Shown: positions 9,213 to 17,924 of the stretch, piece after piece
Position numbering within the stretch: position 1 is the first letter of the stretch
Layout of the letters: each line of letters starts with the position of its first letter
Assembly: GCA_945906765.1 (NCBI GenBank)
Contig: CAMDRF010000017.1
Span: 1 to 42,584, forward strand
Source of the DNA: Nitrosovibrio sp. Nv4
GTDB taxonomy: Bacteria; Pseudomonadota; Gammaproteobacteria; Burkholderiales; SG8-39
Direction of reading: 5' to 3'
Length of the DNA: 42,584 bases
Program-made: the position numbers and the translations under genes
Notes under the pieces: generated by a model
What the model saw: the letters and a program-made list of their open reading frames with translations, nothing else
The model's database searches: none
What the model was told of the DNA's origin: nothing

Positions 9213-9436
9213 TGCTTCGAATGTTTTCGGGGATTGTCCTTTCTCTGGCGATCTTCTTTCCCTGTTTGGCGCAGCAGTACCCTTCAAAGCCGATAAAAAT
9301 AGTCGTTCCCTTTCCCGTGGGCGGCAACATCGCTGCGGACCTGATAGACATCTGCCGGCATATCGCGCGATCTATTCGTAGATCGTTGCATCTACCAATA
9401 GATCGTTCTAGCATCAGTTACTGTTTCACCACATGA
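9209..9436 (+). pseudogene. Truncated TctC/Bug-type tripartite tricarboxylate transporter substrate-binding protein (N-terminus only)
   Basis: MMLRMFSGIVLSLAIFFPCLAQQYPSKPIKIVVPFPVGGNIAADLI... matches signal peptide plus YPSKPIKIVVPFPxGG of Bug receptors, then unrelated sequence to the stop. Confidence 0.7.
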
Positions 9437-9449
9437 CCAGATAATCCCT

Positions 9450-10094
9450 ATGTACCGTCTTCATTGCTTCTGCCAATCCGGCAACAGCTACAAGGTTGCG
9501 TTTCTGCTGCGCGCGCTCGGGCAGGCGTACGAGAACGTGTTCGTGGATTTCATGCATGGGATGACGCGCGACGATGGGTGGCGGGCGCGGACCAACGAGA
9601 TGGGCGAGGCGCCGGTGCTGGAGGACGGGGCGCGGCGGCTGACGCAGACGGGCGTGATCCTGACGCACCTGGCGAGAAAGCATGGCGCGTACGGCGGCAA
9701 GACGCTGGAGGAGGAGCAGGAGATCCTGCGCTGGTTGTTCTTCGACAACCACAAGTTCACGAGCTACTTCGCGACCTATCGCTTCATGAAGGCGTTCGGC
9801 CCGGCGGCGCCGGACCCGGCGGTGATGGCCTGGCTGAAAGGCAGGATCGACGGCGCTTACGGCATCGTGGACAGGCGCCTCGCCGCAAGCCCGTTCATCG
9901 TCGGCACGGCGCCGACGATCGCGGATTTTTCGCTCTGCGGTTATCTCTTCTATCCGGTCGAGGAAAGCGGCTACGAAGTGCAGTCGCGCTTTCCCGGCAT
10001 CACGGCGTGGCTCGAGCGCGTCCAAAAGATTTCCGGCTGGGCCTTACCGTACGACATTCTGCCCGGTGAGCGCATCGCGCCGAAGTGGACATGA
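9450..10094 (+). CDS. glutathione S-transferase family protein
   Basis: MYRLHCFCQSGNSYKVAFLLRALGQAYENVFVDF...NEMGEAPVLEDGARRLTQTGVILTHLARKHG. Confidence 0.9.
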   Translation: MYRLHCFCQSGNSYKVAFLLRALGQAYENVFVDFMHGMTRDDGWRARTNEMGEAPVLEDGARRLTQTGVILTHLARKHGAYGGKTLEEEQEILRWLFFDNHKFTSYFATYRFMKAFGPAAPDPAVMAWLKGRIDGAYGIVDRRLAASPFIVGTAPTIADFSLCGYLFYPVEESGYEVQSRFPGITAWLERVQKISGWALPYDILPGERIAPKWT

Positions 10095-10141
10095 AGGCGC
10101 CGCGTGAAGGGCCGTACGGGCGGTCGTATACTCGGACAACC

Positions 10142-10399
10142 ATGACGCAAAGCTTCTCTGCCGAAACGGCTGTTGTCCACAGCGATCCCGAGATCCTCGA
10201 TGGTACACCGGTGTTTGTTGGAACGCGGGTTCCGGTGAAGTCGCTTTTCGATCACCTTGAAGCCGGAGATTCGCTCGACGAATTTCTGGAAGATTTTCCC
10301 TCCGTAAGGCGAGAGCAGGCGATCGCGGCGCTCGAACTGGCTCGCGAGATGACCGAAGCGCATGCTTCCGTCGTTCCCGGCGCGGGAGTCCAGCCGTAG
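10142..10399 (+). CDS. DUF433 domain protein (antitoxin-like)
   Basis: VVHSDPEILDGTPVFVGTRVPVKSLFDHLEAGDSLDEFLEDFPSVRREQAIAALELA; C-terminal PGAGVQP derives from a hemF-like repeat. Confidence 0.88.
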   Translation: MTQSFSAETAVVHSDPEILDGTPVFVGTRVPVKSLFDHLEAGDSLDEFLEDFPSVRREQAIAALELAREMTEAHASVVPGAGVQP

Positions 10400-10407
10400 C
10401 ACCAGGT
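10377..10407. repeat. hemF-derived direct repeat, copy 1
   Basis: CCGGCGCGGGAGTCCAGCCGTAGCACCAGGT, 28/31 identical to 11898-11928 inside hemF. Confidence 0.85.
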
Positions 10408-10461
10408 TCGCTTTTTTTGGCAACCTGTCGATTCACTTTGCTCGATACGCAGGAGGCATCT

Positions 10462-10686
10462 ATGTCGTCAACTATCGAAGCGGTTGAAGCCGAAGCGCTG
10501 CAGTTGTCCGCTGCCGAACGCGCGCGCCTGATTGAGCGGCTTATCGCCAGCCTCGATTCCGACCCCGATGTGGAGGACGCTTGGGCCACGGAGGTGGAGC
10601 GGCGTCACGCGCAGATCGAGAGCGGAGCGGTTTCGTTGCTTCCCGGCGCCGAAACTGTGACCAAGCTGCGAGACAAATTTAGATGA
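10462..10686 (+). CDS. addiction module antitoxin (RelB/ParD-like)
   Basis: MSSTIEAVEAEALQLSAAERARLIERLIASLDSDPDVEDAWATEVERRHAQIESGAVSLLPGAETVTKLRDKFR; stop overlaps start of a RelE/ParE-like fragment. Confidence 0.85.
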   Translation: MSSTIEAVEAEALQLSAAERARLIERLIASLDSDPDVEDAWATEVERRHAQIESGAVSLLPGAETVTKLRDKFR

Positions 10687-10802
10687 AGTATTGGCTGCAT
10701 CCCGAACCAGAAGAAGATCTCCGGGAAGCGGCCGAGCGCTATCGTCGCTCTTGTGATTCTGCCGCGCGTAAAGTGAGGCTGCCGTGCGCTATGCGATCGT
10801 GA
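10683..10802 (+). pseudogene. Truncated RelE/ParE family toxin
   Basis: MKYWLHPEPEEDLREAAERYRRSCDSAARKVRLPCAMRS*, only the toxin N-terminus. Confidence 0.75.
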
Positions 10803-11029
10803 TCGAGAAGGCCGAGGGCAACTACTCAGCATACGTACCGGATCTCCCGGGCTGTGTTGTTACGGGCGCGTCGGTTGAAGCGTGCTACGAAGGTGGCGAT
10901 GTGCTCAAGCGTATAATTTTTCTACGCCGAAACATCAAGGGTTTCATATGTCGAGCACGCTCACCGAACTCAAGGAAAAAGCCTCTCAGTTGTCCGAGAC
11001 CGAGCGCGCGGAGCTCGCGCTTTCGCTGA
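10784..11029 (+). pseudogene. Truncated HicB-like antitoxin
   Basis: MRYAIVIEKAEGNYSAYVPDLPGCVVTGASVEA matches the HicB N-terminus; sequence after ~10882 is unrelated. Confidence 0.75.
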
Positions 11030-11178
11030 TCGAGTCGCTCGACGGTCCTGCCGACCCCGACGTCGAGGAGGCATGGCGAATCGAGATCGAGCGCCGTGTC
11101 GGCCAAATCGAGCGCGGAGAGGTTGAACTCATACCAGGAGACGAGGTCTTTGCCAGATTGCGCCGTCGCCTCGGGTGA
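10948..11178 (+). CDS. addiction module antitoxin (second paralogue)
   Basis: MSSTLTELKEKASQLSETERAELALSLIESLDGPADPDVEEAWRIEIERRVGQIERGEVELIPGDEVFARLRRRLG; GTGA overlap with the toxin. Confidence 0.88.
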   Translation: MSSTLTELKEKASQLSETERAELALSLIESLDGPADPDVEEAWRIEIERRVGQIERGEVELIPGDEVFARLRRRLG

Positions 11179-11468
11179 TTCCCTGTTCCTTCCACCCCGA
11201 GGCCGACGCTGAGCTTGAAGAGGCCACGCTGTTTTACGAATCCCGGTTGGTTGGTCTTGGCAAGTCATTCGCCGCCGAGGTCGAACGCATGGTTTCACTC
11301 ATCCGCGAATTCCCCGACGCAGGTGCGAAGGTGGACATCGACCGCCGCCGCGTCGTGGTTGACCGGTTTCCGTACTCGATCGTCTATCGACGCGATCCAG
11401 ACTCTATTATCATTGCCGCTGTCGCGCATCAGCGCCGGCGGTCGCGTTATTGGCGCGGCCGGAATTAG
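11175..11468 (+). CDS. RelE/ParE family toxin (apparently intact)
   Basis: IPCSFHPEADAELEEATLFYESRLVGLGKSFAAEVERMVSLIREFPDAGAKVDIDRRRVVVDRFPYSIVYRRDPDSIIIAAVAHQRRRSRYWRGRN. Confidence 0.88.
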   Translation: MIPCSFHPEADAELEEATLFYESRLVGLGKSFAAEVERMVSLIREFPDAGAKVDIDRRRVVVDRFPYSIVYRRDPDSIIIAAVAHQRRRSRYWRGRN

Positions 11469-11511
11469 ATGTTTGCGCTCATGCGCGCGATGAGCGCAGG
11501 CTATTTCGCGA

Positions 11512-11661
11512 ATGGGCCAAACGATCGTCACTTGTTCACCGGATGTCCTGGGCGGAACCCCGGTTTTCGCGGGGACGCGCGTCCCCGTGCAGACGCTGAT
11601 CGACCATTTTGCGGGCGGCGATACGATCGATGAGTTCGGACGATACGTTCGCACACAATAA
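11512..11661 (+). pseudogene. Truncated DUF433 domain protein
   Basis: MGQTIVTCSPDVLGGTPVFAGTRVPVQTLIDHFAGGDTIDEFGRYVRTQ*; N-terminal two thirds of DUF433. Confidence 0.75.
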
Positions 11662-11841
11662 TCCCGCGGGCGGGACGTTGTTCAAACGCCGGGTGGCCGC
11701 TGAAAGCATCCGAAAGCTGCTGCGATCGACAGTGACAATCGCCAAGTTCTCGATCAAGGGAAAAAGACTGCAACGGATATCACCATTTCGCGGCGATATT
11801 CTCAAGCGCCTTGCGCGGGCGTATCGAAAGCGGCGCAGCTC

Positions 11842-12723
11842 TCAGACCCAGTCGCGCGGGCGCAGGAAATCCGTGTAGAGCTTCGCCTCCGGCGAACCCG
11901 GCGCGGGGGTCCAGCCGTAACGCCAGGTGACGGCGGGCGGCAGGGACATGAGGATGGATTCGGTGCGGCCGCCGGATTGCAGGCCGAACAGGGTTCCCCG
12001 GTCCTGCACCAGGTTGAATTCGACGTAGCGGCCGCGCCGGTAGCACTGGAAGGCGCGCTCGCGCTCGCCCCAGGGCGTGGCGCGGCGGCGCTCGAGGATC
12101 GGCGCGTAGGCGGTGATGAAGTGGTCGCCGACCGAGCGCACGATGGAGAACGCGCCGGGAAAGTCGGGCGTGGTGAGGTCGTCGAAGAAGATGCCGCCGA
12201 TGCCGCGCGGCTCGTTGCGGTGCTTGAGGAAGAAATACTCGTCGCACCACTTTTTGAATCGCGGGTGCAGGTCGTGGCCGAAGGGTTCGAGCGCGCGCCG
12301 GCAGTTGAGGTGGAAGTGCTTCGCGTCGTCCTCGAAGCCGTAGTAGGGCGTGAGGTCCATGCCGCCGCCGAACCACCAGGTCTCCCCGGCGGAAAAGAAG
12401 CGCACGTTGAGGTGCACCGTGGGGCAGTAGGGATTGCGCGGATGCAGCACCAGCGACACCCCCATGGCTTCATAGTGATGTCCGGCAATCTCCGGATGCG
12501 CGGCGGAGGCGCCGCGCGGCAGCTCTTTGCCGGAGACATGCGAAAAGCCGACGCCGCCGCGCTCGAACAGCTTGCCGTCCTCGATGATGCAGGTGGCGCC
12601 GCCGCCGCCCTCGGCGCGCTGCCAGGTGTCGGCGGCAAAGGAATCGCCGTCCAGCGACTCGAGCGCCGAGACGATGCGTGCCTGCAGCGCGCTGAAGTAG
12701 TCGCGGATCGGGCGCGTGTCCAC
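11842..12723 (-). CDS. hemF: oxygen-dependent coproporphyrinogen-III oxidase
   Basis: [27 protein letters not shown]...[14 protein letters not shown]...[26 protein letters not shown] start. Confidence 0.97.
   Translation of the reverse strand: MDTRPIRDYFSALQARIVSALESLDGDSFAADTWQRAEGGGGATCIIEDGKLFERGGVGFSHVSGKELPRGASAAHPEIAGHHYEAMGVSLVLHPRNPYCPTVHLNVRFFSAGETWWFGGGMDLTPYYGFEDDAKHFHLNCRRALEPFGHDLHPRFKKWCDEYFFLKHRNEPRGIGGIFFDDLTTPDFPGAFSIVRSVGDHFITAYAPILERRRATPWGERERAFQCYRRGRYVEFNLVQDRGTLFGLQSGGRTESILMSLPPAVTWRYGWTPAPGSPEAKLYTDFLRPRDWV
11898..11928. repeat. hemF-internal copy of the direct repeat (copy 2)
   Basis: CCGGCGCGGGGGTCCAGCCGTAACGCCAGGT versus 10377-10407. Confidence 0.85.
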
Positions 12724-12724
12724 G

Positions 12725-13996
12725 TCAGTCTTTCTTCAAAGCACGGTGGCCGATGTCTTTCCTGAGCTGCATGCCGTCGAAGCGGATTGCGCCGGCCGTT
12801 TCGTAGGCGCGCGTGCGCGCCATTTTCAGGGAATCGCCGAGCGCGGCAACGCAGAGCACCCGCCCCCCGTTGGTGACGACACGCTTGCCATCGAATCTGG
12901 TGCCGGCGTGGAACACGCGGCAGTCTTCAGTGGCCTTGGGCAGTACGGTGATTTCATCGCCTTTGCGGGGCTCGTCGGGATAACCCGCGGCCGCGAGCAC
13001 TAAGCCCAGCGCCGGACGACGGTCCCATTCCGCGGAGGCGCGGTCCAACGTGCCTGCCAGTGCGTGCTCGACCAGCGCTAGCAGGTCCGATTTCAGCCGC
13101 AGCATGATCGGTTGCGTCTCGGGATCGCCGAGGCGGCAGTTGAACTCGAGCGTTTTCGGATTGCCGGCCTTGTCGATCATCAGGCCGGCGTAGAGAAAGC
13201 CGGTATAGGGCGTGCCGTCCTTCGCCATGCCGTCGATCGCGGGCTGGATGATTTCGCGCATCACGCGCGCGTGCAGTTCCGGCGTCACCACTGGCGCGGG
13301 CGAGTACGCGCCCATGCCGCCGGTATTCGGCCCCCGGTCGCCGTCCTGCAGGCGCTTGTGGTCCTGGCTGGTGGCCAGCGGCAGCGCGTGCGCGCCATCC
13401 GCCATGACGATGAAGCTCGCTTCCTCGCCCTCCAGGAATTCTTCCACAACCACCCGCGCGCCGGCGTCGCCCAGCCGGTTCTGCACCAGCATCAGGTCGA
13501 TTGCGGCCTTAGCTTCCGCGACTGTGGATGCGACCACCACACCTTTGCCCGCGGCCAGGCCGTCGGCCTTGATCACGATCGGCGCGCCCTGCTTGTCGAT
13601 GTAAGCCTTGGCTTCCCTGGCGTCCGTGAAAGTCGCGTAGCGAGCCGTCGGCAGGCCATGGCGCGCCATGAATTGCTTGGCGAAATCCTTCGAGGCCTCA
13701 AGTTGCGCCGCAGCGCGCAGCGGGCCGAAGATTTTCAGGCCGGCTTCCTGAAACGCATCCACGATGCCCGCGGCGAGCGGCGCCTCGGGTCCGACGACGG
13801 TCAAGTAGATTTGTTCTTTCTTGCAGAAATCAATGAGTTGAGAAAATTCGCTCAAGGACAAATTCTCAAGACCGTTTTCCGTCGCGGTGCCGCCATTGCC
13901 CGGCGCCACAAACACTTTCTGCACCTTCGGGCTTTGCGCCAGCTTCCAGGCCATGGCGTGCTCGCGACCACCAGAGCCGATGACTAGCAGTTTCAT
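12725..13996 (-). CDS. purD: phosphoribosylamine--glycine ligase
   Basis: [38 protein letters not shown]...; ATP-grasp domain. Confidence 0.97.
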   Translation of the reverse strand: MKLLVIGSGGREHAMAWKLAQSPKVQKVFVAPGNGGTATENGLENLSLSEFSQLIDFCKKEQIYLTVVGPEAPLAAGIVDAFQEAGLKIFGPLRAAAQLEASKDFAKQFMARHGLPTARYATFTDAREAKAYIDKQGAPIVIKADGLAAGKGVVVASTVAEAKAAIDLMLVQNRLGDAGARVVVEEFLEGEEASFIVMADGAHALPLATSQDHKRLQDGDRGPNTGGMGAYSPAPVVTPELHARVMREIIQPAIDGMAKDGTPYTGFLYAGLMIDKAGNPKTLEFNCRLGDPETQPIMLRLKSDLLALVEHALAGTLDRASAEWDRRPALGLVLAAAGYPDEPRKGDEITVLPKATEDCRVFHAGTRFDGKRVVTNGGRVLCVAALGDSLKMARTRAYETAGAIRFDGMQLRKDIGHRALKKD

Positions 13997-15552
13997 CAGT
14001 GCCTGAAATGCCGCACGCCGGTGAATAGCATGGCGATGCCGCGCTCGTCGGCCGCGGCGATCACTTCCTCGTCGCGCACGCTGCCGCCGGGCTGGATCAC
14101 CGCGGCGGCGCCGGCGTCGATGACCGCATCCAGTCCGTCGCGAAAGGGGAAAAAAGCGTCCGATGCCACCACCGATCCGGCAACCGCCAGGCCGGCATTC
14201 TGTGCCTTGATCGCGGCAATGCGCGCGCTGTCGATCCGGCTCATCTGCCCGGCGCCGACGCCGACGGTGGCGCCGTCGCGGCAGAACACGATCGCATTGG
14301 ACTTCACGTACTTCGCTACTTTCCATGCGAACAGCAAATCCGCCCACTGTGATTCAGTAGGTTGTTTTTTTGTCTTTACTACCAAATCTTTTTTTTCTAA
14401 AACCTTGTCGTCACTGCTTTGCACGAGCAGCCCGCCGCCAACGCGCTTGAAATCATGCGCCTGTACCTCGTGCGACATCGGCACCTCGAGCACGCGCAGG
14501 TTCTGCTTGGCGGCGAGGAATTCGCGCGCTTCGGGCTCGACGCGCGGTGCGATGATCACTTCGGCGAACTGCTTGCCGATCTCCGCCGCCGCCGCCCGGT
14601 CGAGCGCGCGGTTGAAGGCGAGAATGCCGCCGAACGCGGAGGTCGGGTCGGTGCTGAATGCCTTGCGGTAAGCCGCGAGCGGGTTCGCGCCAATCGCCAC
14701 GCCGCAGGGATTGGCATGCTTGACGATAACGCAGGCCGGCTCGGCGAAACTCTTAACGCACTCCCAGGCAGCGTCGGAGTCCGCGACGTTGTTGTAAGAG
14801 AGCTCTTTTCCCTGCAGCACGGAAAACGAGGCGATGCCGCCTGCCACCGGGTGCTGGTCGCGGTAAAACGCGGCCGACTGGTGCGGGTTTTCTCCGTAGC
14901 GCATCTCCTGGCGCTTCAGGAATTGCAGATTGAGCACCTCCGGGTAGGGGCGGCGGCGGTTGTCGGCGTCCAGCGAGAACAAGTGGTTGGCGATCGCCCC
15001 GTCGTAGCTGGCGGTGTGCGCGAACACCTTCTTTGCCAGCGCGAAGCGCGTCGCCTCGGCAACGCCGCCGGTGGCGCGAATCTCCTCCAGCACCTTCGCA
15101 TAGTCGGCAGGGTCGACCACCACCGCGACACCGCCGTAGTTCTTCGCCGCAGCGCGCAGCATCGCCGGGCCGCCGATGTCGATGTTCTCGATCGCGTTCT
15201 GCAGCGTGCAGTCCGGATCGGCAACCGTCGCCTCGAACGGATACAGGTTGACTACGATCAGGTCGATCGGCGCGATGCCCGCTTTCTCGATCGCGGCCAT
15301 GTGCTCGCGGCTGTCGCGCCGCGCGAGGATGCCGCCGTGGATCTTCGGGTGCAGGGTTTTTACCCGGCCATCCAGCATTTCCGGGAAGCCGGTATGCGCC
15401 GCGACCTCGGTAACGCGCAGACCTTCCTTTTCCAGGAGTTTTGCCGTGCCGCCGGTGGAAAGGATCTGCACGCCCAGCCCGGCGAGGGCCCGCGCGAACT
15501 CCGCCACGCCAGCTTTGTCGGAGACGCTGATGAGCGCCCGCGATACTTTCAC
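13996..15552 (-). CDS. purH: bifunctional AICAR formyltransferase/IMP cyclohydrolase (GTG start)
   Basis: [38 protein letters not shown]...; [11 protein letters not shown]; stop/start overlap with purD. Confidence 0.97.
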   Translation of the reverse strand: MKVSRALISVSDKAGVAEFARALAGLGVQILSTGGTAKLLEKEGLRVTEVAAHTGFPEMLDGRVKTLHPKIHGGILARRDSREHMAAIEKAGIAPIDLIVVNLYPFEATVADPDCTLQNAIENIDIGGPAMLRAAAKNYGGVAVVVDPADYAKVLEEIRATGGVAEATRFALAKKVFAHTASYDGAIANHLFSLDADNRRRPYPEVLNLQFLKRQEMRYGENPHQSAAFYRDQHPVAGGIASFSVLQGKELSYNNVADSDAAWECVKSFAEPACVIVKHANPCGVAIGANPLAAYRKAFSTDPTSAFGGILAFNRALDRAAAAEIGKQFAEVIIAPRVEPEAREFLAAKQNLRVLEVPMSHEVQAHDFKRVGGGLLVQSSDDKVLEKKDLVVKTKKQPTESQWADLLFAWKVAKYVKSNAIVFCRDGATVGVGAGQMSRIDSARIAAIKAQNAGLAVAGSVVASDAFFPFRDGLDAVIDAGAAAVIQPGGSVRDEEVIAAADERGIAMLFTGVRHFRH

Positions 15553-15788
15553 GCCTTGATCCGCAGCTGCTGGATTTTCTTGCGCAGGGTGTTGCGGTCG
15601 ATGCCGAGCATCGCCGCGGCGATGCTCTGGTTGCCCTCGGCCTTGCCGAGCACCGTTTCGATCAGCGGCCGCTCGATGTTCTTGAGCACCATGTCGTAGA
15701 TCGCGGTCGGCCGCTCGCCGTCCATGTCCCTGAAGTAACGCTCCAGCGAGCGCTTCACCGCTTCGGCGAGTTCGGTATTGCGGCTCAT
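15549..15788 (-). CDS. fis: DNA-binding protein Fis
   Basis: [79 protein letters not shown]. Confidence 0.95.
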   Translation of the reverse strand: MSRNTELAEAVKRSLERYFRDMDGERPTAIYDMVLKNIERPLIETVLGKAEGNQSIAAAMLGIDRNTLRKKIQQLRIKA

Positions 15789-16753
15789 TCAACCAATCCT
15801 TCGAAGAAGCGGGCTACGGCAGCGAGTTGAGCCGGCGCAGACAGGATCTGATTTGCTTCCCGGCGAAATGTTTCGCCACCCGGCAGGCCACGCGTATACC
15901 AGCCGATGTGCTTGCGCGCGATGCGTACGCCAAGTTCCTCGCCGTAGAGCGAATGAATTCCCTCAAGATGTTCGAGCGCGACCGAGCGTATTTCGGCCGC
16001 CGCGGGGGGTGGGAGTTTCTTGCCTTCATATAGAAAGGACAAAAACTCCCGGAAAATCCAGGGGCGCCCGTGGGATGCGCGGCCGATCATGATACCGTCG
16101 GCGCCGGTGTACTCCAGTACGCGCCTGGCTTCCTCGGGCGTGCCGATGTCGCCATTGGCGATGACCGGAATGCGCACGCCCGCCTTGACTTCCGCCACCG
16201 TGTCGAACTCGGCTTCTCCGCGAAAGCCGCAGGCGCGGGTGCGGCCGTGTACCGCGAGCAGCGCGACGCCCGCATCCTCGGCGATTCTTGCGATGCGCAG
16301 CGCATTCCTGTTTTCAGGGCTCGGGCCGGTGCGGATCTTGAGCGTCACGGGCACGTCCACCGCGGCGATGACCGCCTCGAGGATGCGCGCCACCAGGGAT
16401 TCGTCGGACAGCAGCGCTGAACCGGCGGCGACATTACAGACCTTTTTCGCCGGGCAGCCCATGTTGATGTCGATGATCTGCGCGCCTTCAGCGGCATTGA
16501 TGCGGGCGGCTTCGGCCATCATGGCCGGGTCGGCCCCCGCGATCTGCACTGAAACGGGGCCGACTTCGCCGCGATGCTCCAGGCGCAGGCGCGACTTGCG
16601 GCTGCCACGCAGTTCCGGGCGCGAAGAGACCATTTCGGAGATCGCCAGGCTGGCGCCGAAGCGACGGCAGAGCGTGCGGAAGGGCCGGTCAGTGATCCCC
16701 GCCATGGGGGCCGCGAACAGACCGCTACGCAACACGTGTGCGCCGAGCTGCAT
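15785..16753 (-). CDS. dusB: tRNA-dihydrouridine synthase B
   Basis: [33 protein letters not shown]...[21 protein letters not shown]; precedes fis. Confidence 0.96.
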   Translation of the reverse strand: MQLGAHVLRSGLFAAPMAGITDRPFRTLCRRFGASLAISEMVSSRPELRGSRKSRLRLEHRGEVGPVSVQIAGADPAMMAEAARINAAEGAQIIDINMGCPAKKVCNVAAGSALLSDESLVARILEAVIAAVDVPVTLKIRTGPSPENRNALRIARIAEDAGVALLAVHGRTRACGFRGEAEFDTVAEVKAGVRIPVIANGDIGTPEEARRVLEYTGADGIMIGRASHGRPWIFREFLSFLYEGKKLPPPAAAEIRSVALEHLEGIHSLYGEELGVRIARKHIGWYTRGLPGGETFRREANQILSAPAQLAAVARFFEGLVE

Positions 16754-16865
16754 CAGTTCTTATTGGTTGAAGGTCATGCGAGGGGAGCGGATTCTAGCGC
16801 GTTCCGTTGTCAAAAAACATCGCTGCTGTTGCGTATTTCAAACACCAACGCAAGCGCCGCGACGG

Positions 16866-17924
16866 CTAAGGCAACGCCGAAGTTCCGTAGATCATGCGGC
16901 GCGCGAAAAAACGCCGTGCCGGCAGGCAAATGTCCAACGCGGTTAAACCAAAACCTCGCATCAGCCCGGCCAAGGGGTTCGCACCAAGAAAGGCCTCGGC
17001 CAGGAAATCGGTGATCCGCACGCTCGCCATTGCGTCCAGGCGGCGCAGCGCGGCGAAACGCTGCAACACGCGCGCCTCGCCGGGGTCTTGCGCATCCTGC
17101 AAGACTTGCGCCAGATCCCAGGCGTCGCGCAGACCGAGATTCAGGCCCTGGCCGGCAACCGGGTGCAGTGTTTGCGCAGCGTTGCCGACAAAGGCCTCGC
17201 GTACGCCCACCCGTGAGGGCCGTACGCGCAGCGCGAGGGGCGCGTGATTGCGTTCGCCGACAGCGACGAATTGACCGGCGCGCCCGCCGAATGCCGTCGC
17301 AAGGGCTAGCAGGAATTCCGCTTCGGGTGCGCTGCACAATGCCTGCGCGCGCTCAGGGTGCATGCCCCACACCGCGCAATAGCGCCCGCCGAGCGGCAGC
17401 AAGGCGAGTGGCCCCTCGGGCGTGAAGCGCTCCCAGGCGGTGCGCGCGGCAACCGGACTGGTTGTGACCAGCGCCACGAGCGCTTCCTGCGCATAATTTT
17501 TTTCCTTCAGCGCGTTTGACGTGCCTTCGGCATGGACGACGAGAAGCGCATCCCCGGAATCGGTCTCGATCCGGATGCCGGAATCTTCAAGCCTGGAAAG
17601 CAGGCAGTTCAGCAGCGATGCGTAGTCCACCACATAGCCCAGCGCTGGTACGCCCGCGTCGGCGGCGCTCAGGCAGGTACGGCCGAAAGCGCCTTGCTGT
17701 GAGATGTGGATCGTCGATATCGGCGTGGCTTCCAGCGCGCGCCAGGCGCCGATGCGCTCGAGGATCAGCCGGCTGGCGTGCGACAGCGCGATCGGCTTTA
17801 GCGGCGCCTTCCCCTGCACGGCCTTTCTTTGCACGAGGCGAACGTTTTTCCCCGCCGCGTGGAGCAACAAAGCCATCACGCAACCGACCGGCCCCGCACC
17901 GCGGACGGCGATTTTACCCGGCAT
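16866..17924 (-). CDS. UbiH/UbiF/VisC/COQ6-family FAD-dependent monooxygenase
   Basis: MPGKIAVRGAGPVGCVMALLLHAAGKNVRLV...; FVGNAAQTLHPVAGQGLNLGLRDAWDLAQVL. Confidence 0.9.
   Translation of the reverse strand: MPGKIAVRGAGPVGCVMALLLHAAGKNVRLVQRKAVQGKAPLKPIALSHASRLILERIGAWRALEATPISTIHISQQGAFGRTCLSAADAGVPALGYVVDYASLLNCLLSRLEDSGIRIETDSGDALLVVHAEGTSNALKEKNYAQEALVALVTTSPVAARTAWERFTPEGPLALLPLGGRYCAVWGMHPERAQALCSAPEAEFLLALATAFGGRAGQFVAVGERNHAPLALRVRPSRVGVREAFVGNAAQTLHPVAGQGLNLGLRDAWDLAQVLQDAQDPGEARVLQRFAALRRLDAMASVRITDFLAEAFLGANPLAGLMRGFGLTALDICLPARRFFARRMIYGTSALP

Noticed and set aside
10912-10917. TATAAT upstream of the second antitoxin
   Set aside because: Good -10 match but no convincing -35 at proper spacing; not reported as a promoter.
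14419-15699. 426-aa plus-strand ORF opposite purH
   Set aside because: Antisense shadow; purH and fis are unambiguous on the minus strand.
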